Shown: piece after piece, positions 46,086 through 57,868 of the stretch
Position numbering within the stretch: position 1 is the first letter of the stretch
Layout of the letters: every line of letters begins with the position of its first letter
Origin: Diabrotica undecimpunctata
Lineage: Eukaryota > Arthropoda > Insecta > Coleoptera > Chrysomelidae
Direction of reading: 5' to 3'
NCBI RefSeq assembly: GCF_040954645.1
Contig: NC_092813.1
Location: forward strand, 22,513,235 to 22,577,234
DNA length: 64,000 nucleotides
Translations under genes and position numbers: made by a program
The notes under the pieces: generated by a model
What the model saw: only the letters and a program-made list of their open reading frames with translations
Told to the model about the DNA's origin: nothing
Databases searched by the model: none

Positions 46086-46250
46086 ATGATGGGACGTCGG
46101 CCAGTATAAAATCCAATGAAGCAGTGGATACACGAAGTAAGAACCGATGCTAAAGAGATACTGAGGGTGGATAACTGGAAGAGAGTAGCCAAGGAAAGGG
46201 GTGCTTAAAGGAGGATGCTGGGAGAGAACAGGGCCTGACGTGGGCTGTAG
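46086..46250 (+). pseudogene. LINE ORF2 C-terminus fragment (right-arm copy)
   Basis: Mirror of 30072-30236, with the same three stops and one or two substitutions. Confidence 0.6.
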
Positions 46251-46446
46251 CGCCATAGGAGAGAGATTATATTATATGGAGAGTTATAGTATAGCACAGT
46301 AAACTGAATGATTTCTATATTAAAACCGTCATTAATAAAATAAATTTTATTGTGTGCAATAAATTATATATAAATATTATATTCATTTTATTTGCTTTTA
46401 ACGGAACAAAAGCAAATTTTCTTACGGAACATAAAATATACATATG

Positions 46447-46720
46447 TAATTACTATTTAAATGGGAATAAGCCACAATTAAAGGTTAAAGTACGTTTATT
46501 GACGTTTTAATTTCTACTTCGGAAATCGTTCTCAAAATACAAACATTAGTAAATTAAACCAATTTTGTTTCTTTATTAAGAAAGAAATTAAAAAAGAAAC
46601 AAAATTTGTTTAATTTACTAGTGTTTGTATTTTGAGAACGATTCCCGGAGTGGAAATTGAGACGTCAATAAACTTACTTCAACCTTTAATTATGGCTTAT
46701 TACCATTTAAATAGTAATTA
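46447..46720. repeat. Palindromic Penelope-like repeat pair (right arm)
   Basis: Mirror of 29606-29879: two inverted copies meeting at TTATTAAGAAAGAAATTAAA. Confidence 0.7.
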
Positions 46721-47109
46721 ATTAAAAATATCACAAGAAAATAGCTTTAGAACAATAATAAAATATATGAAATTACATAATTTACTTTTTAAGTGATTGA
46801 AATTAAATTTTAAAAATTGTTTGATGCCCATTGATCATTGCTTAAATACTAACCTTTCTTCTTATATGGCTTTTACTTTATCCGTCAAGACACACATAAT
46901 AATTTAATAGTTATATCGGTCTTAGATTTAATTTTTAGGTAATTACTTATGTATTTAAATAAATAATTAAAATTTTACTTTGGTATGCCCCTGCAAAGTT
47001 GATAAGGGAAATATTCTTTCGTCGCTTTAAATGCAATGTTGCTAAAAAATCGCCTTCAATTAAAAACTGTTTTATTATAGGACTATATTTGAGCCATTCA
47101 ATTGAATCC

Positions 47110-47374
47110 TGAACAAATCCCCTTCGTTGGCTCAGTGAAGATGTTCGTTCAGTTGTAATCGAAACACCAAATAATAGTAGCAGAGTTTATTGTTGAGACG
47201 TACACTATGGGTGTTGACCCGGGATTACTTTGAGTAGAGACAGATGAAGTTGATCGTTGAAGACTATCAAGTTCGTTGAGTGAATATTGATTGAATGCTT
47301 TTCTAGGCAAGAGATATTAGTTTTATATAAACTTTAATTGGGTCAATATTTTGGCGGAGATTTGATATTGGACA
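47110..47374 (-). repeat. BEL 3' LTR (right copy, 265 bp)
   Basis: Complement of 28952-29216, flanked by the target duplication complement AATCC at 47105-47109. Confidence 0.9.
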
Positions 47375-47508
47375 TACTGCGGAATCGGGAAATCTGGCCC
47401 AAGTGTCAATACTCAAAGTTTACATATAAGTATTACATAACATAGTAAAATTCAAACATGATAAATTATAAATAGTTTAAGAATAATCAATAATCTTCCA
47501 ACCGTACC

Positions 47509-50500
47509 CTAGCTATCAATGTCCGACTCTATCTCTAGATTAAAATTAGGGCAATTGGATGAAAATGTGGAAAGTGGGATGTCAACTTGGGAAGTCGACG
47601 GTACATTGTTGTGCCGATTACTAACTAATACAGGCACTTCCTGTTCGTTAGTCTGAGTTTGTGGATTCCCTGAACGACATAGTGGTGCAACAGGACGGTA
47701 CTTCCATAACGTGAGTATCCCAATTATTACCATTATAGTAATGATCCCGGTGGCCACAAAATAATGCCAATTAGATTCGTGAATCGATCGCCACTGCGTA
47801 TGCGTCATTTCTTGTTCCAGACTCTCCTCCTCAAGTAACACATAACGTAGCTCTCCTCCTGGTATGTCAAGGTAGGTGTTTAGAGGCGTGTTAAACTTGC
47901 GGGGTGTCCTCGCCACCAGTTGGGCCACGGGAGTGATTGGCGACTTCAGGTAACTCGTCACTGCTCTGTCCACCCCACTGCTAGTGGGGAGTAATGTAAT
48001 ATTTTTCGTTTGGGCGATACATTTGGGTGAAAGCTTCAGGAATGTGACTCGTTCCAGTACTCTTTCGCTCCGATTTCCATCGCAAATAATGGATATGTGT
48101 ATCGTGACTGGCGTGATAACTAGCCAGAGGTTGGGAGTACCCATCTTACTCCATTGAGCTGTCTGTATTGTCCTGGCTACCACTGGACATGTGCTATTCT
48201 TAGATCGCTCATAAATTTCTTCAAGTATGCAGTTTGGTTGGGTATCCATGTTTCTTATAGCCGTTGGTGAGCACGCTATCTGCGCCTTTGTCAACAGTAA
48301 GCACCTTTCTCTATCTTCCGCGGTCAATTCGAAGTAGTGCAGTGTGTTATAATCTACGACCAGTAGATTCCTTGGGGCGGCAAATGTGCGCAACACCGAC
48401 CCCTCAACGTTAAGTGGTATGGCCGTGACTTTGAGCATGCTGTACTTATTTTTCCCTGTCACTATGAAGTAGCCGATGACTTTTATATATCTGTCGTCAT
48501 GACTGACTTCTGTTTCTATAATGGGTTGTCGTCGTAATTCGACCCCTTGAGGCAGTATCTGCCCTGCTTTCCCTATTAATTTGGTTATTTCACCCGGTTT
48601 CACTATATCAATGAAGTGTCCGTGGTTATAGTGAAGGTTTAATATTCCCTCGTAAAATTGAGTATATTCGTTTATGAAGTCCACAACTTGTAATGCTATC
48701 GTTTGTATTCGTAACGTGCTATATTCGGTTTCTACTTTTTGTGCTTTGTCTTCTACTTCGTTAAGTCCTTTAGATATTTCTTGTAGACCTGTGATTAGTG
48801 CTTTGTTAAACTTGTTCATTTGCTCGTTTATCCTGTTCTCTGTGTGATTGATTGATGTTATTGTTTCTAACATTATCTTCGCCTGGTGCTGTGATCCCTT
48901 TATTAGCTCCTTTTGGTTATTATCTAATGCTTCAACGTTACTGTAGGCTTCGTCATTGACTCCAAATACTGAGGTTAATATTGTTCCTAATATTCCTCTT
49001 CTTTCCCTTCCTTTTATTTCTACTGTCAACCCCTCGCTTACTGACTCCGCCTTTCTTTGTCCTTCCTCTAACTTCTCTATTATATCCTTACAATTCACGA
49101 TTTTTATCTCATGACACAGTTCTCGTACGCCTTGTATCATATTTCCTATTAGTTGGTGCTCTGTTCGAATTCTTCCTTTTTCGAGTAACACCTTTATTCG
49201 AAATGTTCCCCGGTCTATGACGACCTCTCCAAGGTCTTCTGTGAAAAATCCTGGTACCGGATTATATATTTTATACGGTTCTGCCTTTATGGGTTTTAAC
49301 ATCGTTAAAAACATTATAGCTACTAGTATTTTCTTCCATCTTAGTGCTGCTGCCTTCTTCGGCTTTTCCTGTTTCTCTTCTTCCAGTCGTATTAGTTTAT
49401 GTATGGGTCTTTTAGTCAGTTTCCCGTTTGCCTTTCTCACTGTTACTACTCTGGTTAATCCCTCCGCTCCAGGGTGTGTTTCTGTTACCCTCGCTAATGG
49501 CCATCTGCCTGGAGGTGTATTCTCTTCTTTAATTATAACTATTTCTTCTTCTTTTATGTTAGCGTGCGCCTTATGCCATCTATTTCTCTGTTGTAGTTGG
49601 TGCAGGTATTCCTGTTTCCAAATTTTCCAGAAGTCTCTTTTTATTTTCTCCAATAATCTCCACCTCGTCGGCATCTTCAAATAAGTCGTAAGCTCTTCTT
49701 CCCGATTTGGTGATATAATTTCTCTCCCTATAAGGAAGTGAGCTGGTGTCAGGGCTATTTTCCCTTCAGGGTCTTCTGATGACCCACATAATGGTCTCGA
49801 GTTCATACATGCTTCTATTTGTGCCAGCACCGTACTCAATTCTTCATATGTTAGAACTGTTTCCCCGATGATTATTTTCAAGTGATATTTCATTATTCGC
49901 ACTGCGCTCTCCCATAATCCTCCGAAATGTGGTGCATATGCAGATATGACATGCCATTGGGTACCTAGTGCCAGTAATCCTTGTTTTATCTCGTCATCTA
50001 TTTTTTGATTTTCTTTTTTCAACAAATTTGCTGTTCCTACGAATGTGGTTCCGTTATCGCTGTATACGTTGTTGTACTGTCCTCTGCGTGCCGTAAATCT
50101 CTTGAACGCTGCGATGAATGCATCCGTAGACATATCGCTTACTACCTCAAGGTGTACTGCCTTCGTTGACAGACACACAAATACTGAGATGTAGCCCTTA
50201 TAGCTCCTCTGTCCTCTGCCTCTCGTGGTACTTATTTTTATTGGCCCGGCATAATCTATCCCTGTGTTAGTAAAGGGATGACTCGGGTTCACTCTGTCTT
50301 TCGGTAGATCTCCCATTAATTGTTGTGCTGCTTGGGTTTTATACCTCCTGCACCTTAAACATTTTGCTAGATGATCTTTCACGGTTCTTCTGCCGTTGAT
50401 TATCCAGTATTTCCTTTTTATGTACTGTAGTGTTTGTTGTAATCCGCTATGTAGATTTCTTGCGTGACTATCTGTTATAAGTAACTTTGTTAATGCACTA

Positions 50501-50511
50501 TTATTTGGCAA
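47509..50511 (-). CDS. BEL integrase plus envelope-like region, one open frame (right copy)
   Basis: About 1000 codons are open without a stop. From the N-terminus: integrase zinc region (HARNLHSGLQQ to CLRCRRYK), integrase core with GIDYAGPI, YSDNGTTFVG and GGLWESAVR, and a DUF5641-like tail. The frame runs directly into the envelope-like part. That part has a hydrophobic segment (near 49300), a basic cleavage-like site GRERRGILGTILTS (near 49005), a long helical region, cysteine-rich sequence and a membrane anchor YFVATGIITIMVIIGILTLW (near 47720-47780) with a short tail. The left copy has a frameshift within this region that this copy lacks. It is not a free-standing gene: upstream pol lies beyond a one-base frameshift near 50525 and the Gypsy insertion. 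Start ATG 50509-50511 is simply the first in the open frame. Confidence 0.82.
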   Translation of the reverse strand: MPNNSALTKLLITDSHARNLHSGLQQTLQYIKRKYWIINGRRTVKDHLAKCLRCRRYKTQAAQQLMGDLPKDRVNPSHPFTNTGIDYAGPIKISTTRGRGQRSYKGYISVFVCLSTKAVHLEVVSDMSTDAFIAAFKRFTARRGQYNNVYSDNGTTFVGTANLLKKENQKIDDEIKQGLLALGTQWHVISAYAPHFGGLWESAVRIMKYHLKIIIGETVLTYEELSTVLAQIEACMNSRPLCGSSEDPEGKIALTPAHFLIGREIISPNREEELTTYLKMPTRWRLLEKIKRDFWKIWKQEYLHQLQQRNRWHKAHANIKEEEIVIIKEENTPPGRWPLARVTETHPGAEGLTRVVTVRKANGKLTKRPIHKLIRLEEEKQEKPKKAAALRWKKILVAIMFLTMLKPIKAEPYKIYNPVPGFFTEDLGEVVIDRGTFRIKVLLEKGRIRTEHQLIGNMIQGVRELCHEIKIVNCKDIIEKLEEGQRKAESVSEGLTVEIKGRERRGILGTILTSVFGVNDEAYSNVEALDNNQKELIKGSQHQAKIMLETITSINHTENRINEQMNKFNKALITGLQEISKGLNEVEDKAQKVETEYSTLRIQTIALQVVDFINEYTQFYEGILNLHYNHGHFIDIVKPGEITKLIGKAGQILPQGVELRRQPIIETEVSHDDRYIKVIGYFIVTGKNKYSMLKVTAIPLNVEGSVLRTFAAPRNLLVVDYNTLHYFELTAEDRERCLLLTKAQIACSPTAIRNMDTQPNCILEEIYERSKNSTCPVVARTIQTAQWSKMGTPNLWLVITPVTIHISIICDGNRSERVLERVTFLKLSPKCIAQTKNITLLPTSSGVDRAVTSYLKSPITPVAQLVARTPRKFNTPLNTYLDIPGGELRYVLLEEESLEQEMTHTQWRSIHESNWHYFVATGIITIMVIIGILTLWKYRPVAPLCRSGNPQTQTNEQEVPVLVSNRHNNVPSTSQVDIPLSTFSSNCPNFNLEIESDIDS

Positions 50512-50537
50512 AATTATCGGATGTTTTTCTCCGTACT

Positions 50538-50897
50538 TTAGATTCGTGTGTCCAGTCTTCCGGTGACTCTTAGAATTCCTTGTCTATCCAGGAATGGTAC
50601 CAATGACGCTAATTTATTTTTCTTGTCTAATTGCTGTTTCTTCTTCAGCTTATTTATTTCTTGTTTGAAGTAGGCTTGCTGTGTGTGATTTATCACCTTT
50701 AATAGCGTTTCCTCTAATTCTTGGACTGTAAGCTGACTTTCTCCATTGTCCTTCTTTTTTCTGCATTTGTCTGCAAATCTCCTACAATATGAAAGTACTC
50801 TTCTCATTCTTTCTAAATTTAAGAATCTCTCGCATATGTTCTCCTTTATCGTTGTCGTGTGCACCGTTATTTTCGTTTTGACTTCCTCCTCATTTGT
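50538..50897 (-). pseudogene. BEL pol segment between Gypsy insertion and frameshift (right copy)
   Basis: Encodes the stretch after RNase H, from TNEEEVKTKITVHTTTIKEN to SLVPFLDRQGILRVTG, and then goes out of frame at GRLDTRI because of a one-base deletion relative to the left copy. The upstream edge is the Gypsy insertion at the CTCT target. Confidence 0.85.
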
Positions 50898-50901
50898 CTC
50901 T

Positions 50902-52333
50902 TGAAACCTATTCAATTGCAAACGCAAAAGCGCCAATTGAAACCTAACCAAATTGCAAACGCAAAAGCCCCAATTGAAACCTAAATAAAATTTAGGGGTG
51001 GTATATGGAGAAGGAGATGATCAATTAGAGAAGAACTAGCAAAGAAGTTATAATAAAAAGAATGGCTAAGCTCAAAAGAACACAGAGACACAAAACCTGA
51101 AGCACGAATTCGGGCTAGCCTCACTACACTAGAATTTGGCTTTGAGATAAGGGGAAAAGAGATCTTTTAACCAAAAGAATACAATATAATAATGCACCGG
51201 AAAATCTGGACCTATAAAAGGGGTAAGATAAGAGAATATACGGAGATGCCTAGGAAAATACTAAAATAGGCGCCAGCTAATTTCTGAAGGAAATTAACAA
51301 AAAAATAAATGAAGTTATGAACAACAAGGAATAAAGTACTATTGATTTAATACCCTGTAATAATGTTTAAAAACCGAAAAGACACTATTGACCTTGTTCT
51401 GCTATATTATAACTGTAAGCAGGAACTGAAATAAAAGCAAAACTACTTGTAACAAATATATTTATAATATTAACAACTAACAAAACTGATGGTGGAACAA
51501 AATTATGGACAACAGACAATTTTTAAAAACCCTGATACATAAATTTCTTCCCTTCCCTTTTAAAAACCGCTATACAAAAATCATGAACCCCTTCCCTAAC
51601 AATGAATCTAATTTTATTAATTAATAACTATTTGCCTAACTTTTTATAGATGTTACAAAAACTGTAATAAGTACTAACCTTGGTATATGCATATACAAAG
51701 TTGTAAATTACAAGAAAAACCTTAACCCTGAGAAACTAGTTGTTAATGTCTGTCACAACACTACAGCTGTCCTGGATAAGTCCCCTTAAGACTCTGACGA
51801 TCCTTGAGGCTCCGAAAAAAACGAATGAAGATGAACGCTGTGGTTCTGGAGACAATCGGTTCCTGGTTACCAATGGGTTGAATTAGGTGTTTGGTTAAAC
51901 TAATTCTAATATTAAACGTTATCCTAATCGGGTGAAATCTGGGTTTTAAATAATTATTTCGGTAGATTTGGAAACCGGGTTTTAAATATTCATTTCTGAA
52001 AATTTGGAAGCCGGTTTTTTTCAATCAAGATTTTTATCACTTGTTCCAATTTCTCCCTTGATGTTCGGGGAAAATATTAAATCCAATCCCAGATTTTCTA
52101 CCCGATTTTAAGACGAAAAGTGCCGGTAAAGGCTTGGAGAAATAAACCTCTCAGTGTGAGTTGTTGACCAAAACTGACCTTAGCTGAGCGCCTCTTGACC
52201 TGTAGTTGTTACACTTGCGCATCGTTCTCGTCTATTGCCCATAAACGTTTCATAAACGGGATTCTGAGGGGTTTTAGGATTTTAATAATAAATTATATTA
52301 ATTAATTATATGTTAGCAGTTGTGACTGCTACA
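50902..52333 (-). repeat. Gypsy 3' LTR (1432 bp)
   Basis: Matches 59506-61041 apart from scattered substitutions and one insertion in the other copy. The outer end contains two copies of a unit of about 40 bp (AATTGCAAACGCAAAAG). An 87-codon open frame at 51761-52024 exists identically in both LTRs; I regard this as LTR identity rather than coding function. Confidence 0.93.
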
Positions 52334-52348
52334 TCCTCCCTCAACTCC
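52334..52348 (-). promoter_or_regulatory. Gypsy polypurine tract
   Basis: The minus strand reads GGAGTTGAGGGAGGA immediately before the 3' LTR, the expected place for plus-strand priming. Confidence 0.7.
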
Positions 52349-54264
52349 AGAAAAAAAAAGGAAAACTTTCCACTTACCAGAAGTTTCCTTTTTTTTTATT
52401 GTCTAGGACAATCTAGCCTTAAAGACAAACCAGACGATGAATACGATGAAGCCGAAACGTTGTGGTGTCAATCACAAGGATTTTGAGCTTATCAGCCACA
52501 CTGTTTACTCAGGAGATGGGATAAAAGTAATGACACTGACAGACGTACAGTAGACAGACAGCATGTGATCTATTTAATAATGTGTAATTTACCAAAAAAA
52601 ATTAAAATAATTTAATTTATTTAGACAAAGTATTAAGAAAAGTAAAAAAAAACATATAACCCAATCACTTAGGTACTTTCTAAATATAATTCAATAACTT
52701 TATAGCAATATCAATCTCAATACCAATATATTCAATATATTTCTTTTCAACCTTATATAGAGTAAATTAACCTTCGACAATACTTAAATTCTATATTTCC
52801 AAGTATTAGTAAAACTATAAATAAACTACACTACTGAGGTGTGTTAACAACCTCTAAAAGATAGGACCAAGAACCATTCACAACACAAACTCAAACAAAG
52901 TCCTATCAAGTTTACCCAACGTTGACACTAGAGCGAACAGATTCTATTAATCACCCAAGAGTTCAATGAGGGCTTAATTTATTAGGACTAGTTGAAACTA
53001 TATTACTACAAACCTAAACATCTATATGATATGGTTCTGGATATCAGCAACATATTCGAAAATTCAAGGTAAAAGATAATTCAATACATCTACTTGCTTT
53101 AGCAGAGGTAGGAAAAACACACAATCGGTAAAGGCACTAGCAAGCCTAGATACTAGCAAGCCCACTATACTCATGGTATAGAGTATGCTAAAAAAAAATA
53201 AGTAAGTTAACTGCAATCCCAACTCGTAGTAAAGAATATGCACAAAAGGTAAAAGATAATTGCAAGTCCAGATCTACTCATGGTAGAGGATATGCACAAA
53301 ACTCACTTCTACCAGCTATACACTTGGTAGAAGGAAAGATAAAAGAGATCCTAACTGTAATACCCAAACTGTACTATTGACGTGGTCCAATTCTTTACTC
53401 ACGACAAGAACAGTAAAGGACAGATTTTTAAGACTCCATAATCAAGATAAAGATAAGATATATATTCATAAGATATAGATAAGAAATAAACTTATCAAGG
53501 TAAAGGTAAAGATAACTAACTTAAGGTAAAGGTATGAGATAAACCAATTAAGGTAAAGGTACGAGATAAACTCAATTAAGGTAAAGATAAAGGTACACTC
53601 AAGGTAAAGATAAACTCACATCTACCAATCCGTACGAATGGTAGGTAGACAGGTACAAACTCAAGATACTAAGATATGTTAAACTCAAATTCTTGAGAAG
53701 ATAACAACATAGGAGATAACAAACCAAGTTAAACAGACTTACTTACTGCTGAATATCAGAACGATCCAATTCTAAATGACACATTCTAATTTCAACCTAA
53801 GAGACATTCAAGAAACAACTAATATGTATTGATATATTTCTGAGCCAAGTGAGGGCACACATCCAGGGTGATCAATCCTGAACCCACGCTAAAACACCGA
53901 CACAGTAAGTGAATATTAATGCATAAGCTTTATGGCCATGGTCCACAAAACCATACAACACTATTAAAGAAAATATTTGGAATGTTTTCCGCATTATCCC
54001 TGTAAATATCTATTCAACTCAGAACTCAAGATGGGGAAATTCCCATATATCCATCCTGTACTCCTATGATATGCAGTTGGACTTTTAAGAGAAAACAAAC
54101 AACAAAATTAACAAGTCCATAAACTAAGATAATAACCAACATTAAGATAAGATAAAAAAAATAGAAGGCAAAATAGCACAACATCTTATTGTTATGCCAG
54201 GTAAACAAAAATAGATAAACCGATCTTAAACAACCAAACTGGGACAGCATTGATAAGGGACCAG
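52349..54264 (-). other. Gypsy long non-coding 3' region with purine-rich repeats
   Basis: Nearly 1.9 kb between integrase and the 3' LTR. No envelope-like frame was found; the only open frame of note (54026-54250 minus) is short and hydrophobic. The plus strand at 53440-53620 has many imperfect copies of AAGGTAAAGGTA/AAGATAAA. At 53210-53340 ACTCATGGTAGA/ATGCACAAAA units recur. Confidence 0.8.
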
Positions 54265-55113
54265 TTAATCTTCATCTGAAGATGAAGAATCCAAATTATC
54301 TGACAAGTTATGTGGACCTACTGTCTTGTCCTCCAGTAAGTCTTTGACATGAAACCTTCCTAGTTTCCTGCCAGTGGAAGTTTCCTTCAACTCATAAATT
54401 AAAGGAGAAATGACCTTAATAACTGTGCAAGGTATGTACTTCTGACATAACTTGGCCGATTGAAAGTTCACTTTATCAGATTTGACAAAGTTTCTTTTCA
54501 ACACAGAATCTCCAATTCTGAAGGATAATTCTCGTTTTCTCAAGTCATAATGGCATTTATTTCTAGCATAAGATGCTTTCAAACGTTTGCGAACATCCAC
54601 ATAAATATCAGGAAGATGCTGAATATCTTCTAAACGGTGTAATTTATCTGATATAGTGGGAAAGTTATTGGCATTTTCTGAAATTGTACCAAAATAATCA
54701 CCAGAAAGAGGAACATGACGACCAAACATCAAATAAGATGGAGGACATTTGGTTATTTCGTTAGAAGAAGTCCCGATAGCCTGTACTATAGAGTGGATAT
54801 GAGTATCCCAAGCTCTTTGATCAGGAAAGGAATATGACCTTAAAGTAGTCACGATTGATTTATTAACTCTTTCGGTATGATTGACTTGTGGATGATAGTT
54901 CGCATTGTACCAGATCTTTTGGACATTATATTTAGGCATGAGGTCGCGAAAAGCCTTAGCTGTGAACTGTGGTCCATTATCGCAAGACACGATCTGTGGA
55001 ACACCATAAATTAAGAAAACCTCATTCTCAAGATACTTGATAATGGATGAAGTAGTTGCCTTAGACATAGTATGAACCAAAGGAAATTTTGTAAAATAAT
55101 CAACAACTACCAA
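54265..55113 (-). pseudogene. Gypsy integrase core and C-terminus
   Basis: Reads VVVDYFTKFPLVHTM after the first catalytic D (SLDLIGPYPR, just upstream of the ATG), then YGVPQIVSCDNGPQFTAKAF (second D) and NHTERVNKSIVTTLRSY (E). A C-terminal region of about 100 residues follows (RKRELSFRIGDSVLKRN, KLCQKYIPCTVI), with an acidic tail SSSSDED. No chromodomain was recognised. It is the same frame as 55174-55728, separated by TAA 55174-55176. Confidence 0.9.
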
Positions 55114-55173
55114 GGCATACTGAGAACCTTTATAAGACCTAGGATAAGGACCAATGAGATCTAAAGATATAAG

Positions 55174-55740
55174 TTAAAATGGAAAATCAATCCGTCGATA
55201 ACTACCCATTAAACCTGGTTGGGGAAGATTTGTCGGTTTGCATGTAGCACAGATTTTGCATTTAGCGATATAGCTACGTACAGTTTGACGCATCTTCGGC
55301 CAGTAATAGAGTTCCGATATACGACGGAAAGTTTTGTAAAAACCAAAATGAGCTGCAGTAGGATGGTCATGAAAAGTGGCCAAAACCTCTGCTCTATTAG
55401 GAGTTGGAACGACTATCTTCCAATCCGACATTCCAGTAAGGGCATCCATGGAACTTAAGACATGTTTATACAAAACACCATGTTCAACTTTAAAATCAGG
55501 AAATTTACCTGGTACATTCTGTACATCATACAACATTTTTCGATACCAGTCATCTGGTTGCAAGGAAGATAAATCTAACAAATTAATATCGAACGTTCTA
55601 GAGAGTGCATTAGCGACTACTACACCTGCAGCTTTACGATGAACAATCTTATAATCATATTGTGCCAATTTCAAAATCCACCTAGCCAAACGAGGAGATG
55701 GGTTCTTCATATTCTGTAACCACACCAAACTACTATGGTC
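55174..55740 (-). pseudogene. Gypsy RNase H end and integrase zinc-binding domain
   Basis: Begins with the end of RNase H (MVWLQNMKNPSPRLARWILK, then HRKAAGVVVANALSRT). The HHCC integrase zinc domain follows: HDHPTAAHFGFYKTFRR, then IAKCKICATCKPTNLPQ. It ends at TAA 55174-55176, directly before the integrase core. A small insertion at about 55738-55745 puts it out of frame with upstream RNase H. Confidence 0.88.
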
Positions 55741-57868
55741 CGTAAGTTATGACCGTGAAAGAACGACCCTCAAGAAAATATCTGAAATGTTCAATACCAG
55801 TAATTATAGCTAGCAACTCTTTTTCAGTTGTAGTATAATTTTTCTAGGCTTTATTTAATTTCTTGCTTGTATAAGCTATAGGGTGTTCTTCTCCATCTAC
55901 CATTTGATAGAGTACACCTCCAGATGCAGTGTTAGAACAATCTGTCATCAGATAAAAAGGCTTAGTAAAATCTGGGGCTACCATAACAGGAGAATTTGTG
56001 AGAGCCTCCTTGATTTTAATGAAAGCTTCATTAGCCTCAGGAGTCCACACAATATTTTGTCCCTTTTTCCGATTTTGAAGTAAATCTGTGATAGGAGACA
56101 ACAAGGTCGAATAAGACTTAACAAACTTCTTATAATAACCAACCATTCCTAACAATCGACGGACCTGAGTGGTATTTTTAGGCACAGGAAAATCCCGAAT
56201 CGCTGACATCTTATCAGGATCAGTACGAAGACCCTGAGAATCTACAACATATCCTAAAAACTTAATAGAGTCACGACAAAAGCTGCTTTTATCCAAATTA
56301 ATAGTCAAATTTGCGTCTTTTAAACGCTGAAACAACTGCTGCAATACAGAGATATGAGTTTCGAAATCAGGAGTAATGACAAGAATGTCATCAAGATAGT
56401 ATTGACAAAATGGGTCTAAAGCAGGACCTATTACCAAATCCATTAATCGACACATAGTCTGAGGAGCAGACACAAGACCAAAAGGCATTGTAGTGAACTG
56501 ATACAATCCTTTGCCATTTACCGCAAAGGCAGTAAGCTTTTTACTCTCCTCGCTGAGAGGAATCTGTAAAAACGCCTTCTTTAAGTCGATAGATGAAATA
56601 AATTTTGCATTCTGTAATTTACTTAGGATGATATCTATACGAGGTATAGGATAAGCATCTCTGTTCATAGTTATACCGTTAAGTTTACGTCCGTCAAAAC
56701 AGACACGAAAAGTCCCATCTTTCTTTTTTGTCAGCCACAGAGGGCTACAAAAAGAAGAAGTACTGGGCTCAATAATACCTAACTTAAGCATTTCATCTAC
56801 CTCCTTTACTAAACTTTCATGCCAGGCTTGAGGCAAGGGATATTGATATTGCCTGAAGGGCTTAGACGAACCAACATCAATGTGATGTTCGATGAGATGA
56901 GTTCGGCCTAACTGATTTTTCGATGAGATAGAAGAGAATGATGTGATGACACTATTTAACTGCTCTAATTCCTGAGCATTAAGTCGACCCATATCTTTAA
57001 CAGCATTGATACAAGAGATATTGAAAGAAGACACAGATAAGGAAAATTCAGTAAAATTTAATTCACTATTAAAAGTTTTCAGAAAATCCATACCTAGGAT
57101 GACTGAATTCTTAACTGAAGGAATAACAAAGAATGTAATCATTCTTTTACAAAAACTAACAGAAATCTCAGTAGTGAATTGACCTAAAATTGGTTGAATT
57201 TGACCATCAGCTGTAGTCACTTGCAAACTTTGATCTATTCCTATATTTACATTTGAATTCTGGAGAAATTCCAAACCTAGAGAACCTAAAATAGAGATAT
57301 TAGAACCTGTGTCCAGTAAAGCTAAACAAGAATGTCCTAAGATAGATATTTCAAGATATGGACGATTATCCTTGTATTTTCGAACTAACAATGAGTTTAT
57401 ATCTAAATCAACAAATGAAGACAAGAGATTACTTGAAGAAACTACAAAAGAATCACGGTGTTCATGCTCAACTAACGTTGTCCTCTCTTCGGTTGGTATT
57501 TGCCGTTCTGTGGTTTTTTGTCTTTCGGTAGAGCGTGAGATGTTTGGCTTGTGGAAGCTTGGGCATCCAGACTCGAGAAACCGGTTCCTTGGTTTTTGAG
57601 GAGTTTGGACAGTGTTTGTATTCCCTATTTTGACGAGGAGTAGGAGCCAGGGCCAACCCACCCCTTCTGTCGTTTCCCGAACAGGATTCACACTCAAATT
57701 TACGGACACCTTGACGTCCACAACCATAACAGAACCGAATTCTAGGCTCAGGACATTCGTAATACCCATGTCCTGACTGACAACAATTCCAACAGGTAAG
57801 CTTCGAATTAAAAGAAGAGACATTACCAGACCGAGAATAGTTAGGCCTACCAGAATAGGATGAGTCAT
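55741..57868 (-). pseudogene. Gypsy protease-RT-RNase H
   Basis: The meaningful part starts after about residue 85. The aspartic protease has CLALLDTGSNISILGS (DTGS, near 57309). The RT has MLKLGIIEPSTSSFCSPLWL, KKDGTFRVCFDGRKLN, FISSIDLKKAFLQIPL (catalytic D), TMPFGLVSAPQTM and CQYYLDDILVIT (YLDD, near 56395). Then come TDPDKMSAIRDFPVPKN and RNase H (FYLMTDCSNTASGGVLYQ). TAG at 55844-55846 interrupts RNase H in YTSKKLNKA; the frame continues to about 55741. Pol overlaps the end of gag in a different frame, as is common in Gypsy elements. Confidence 0.92.

Noticed and set aside
51761..52024. 87-codon frame conserved in both Gypsy LTRs
   Set aside because: Conservation is explained by LTR identity; the sequence is low in complexity (repeated YLKPxF) and lacks a recognisable domain.
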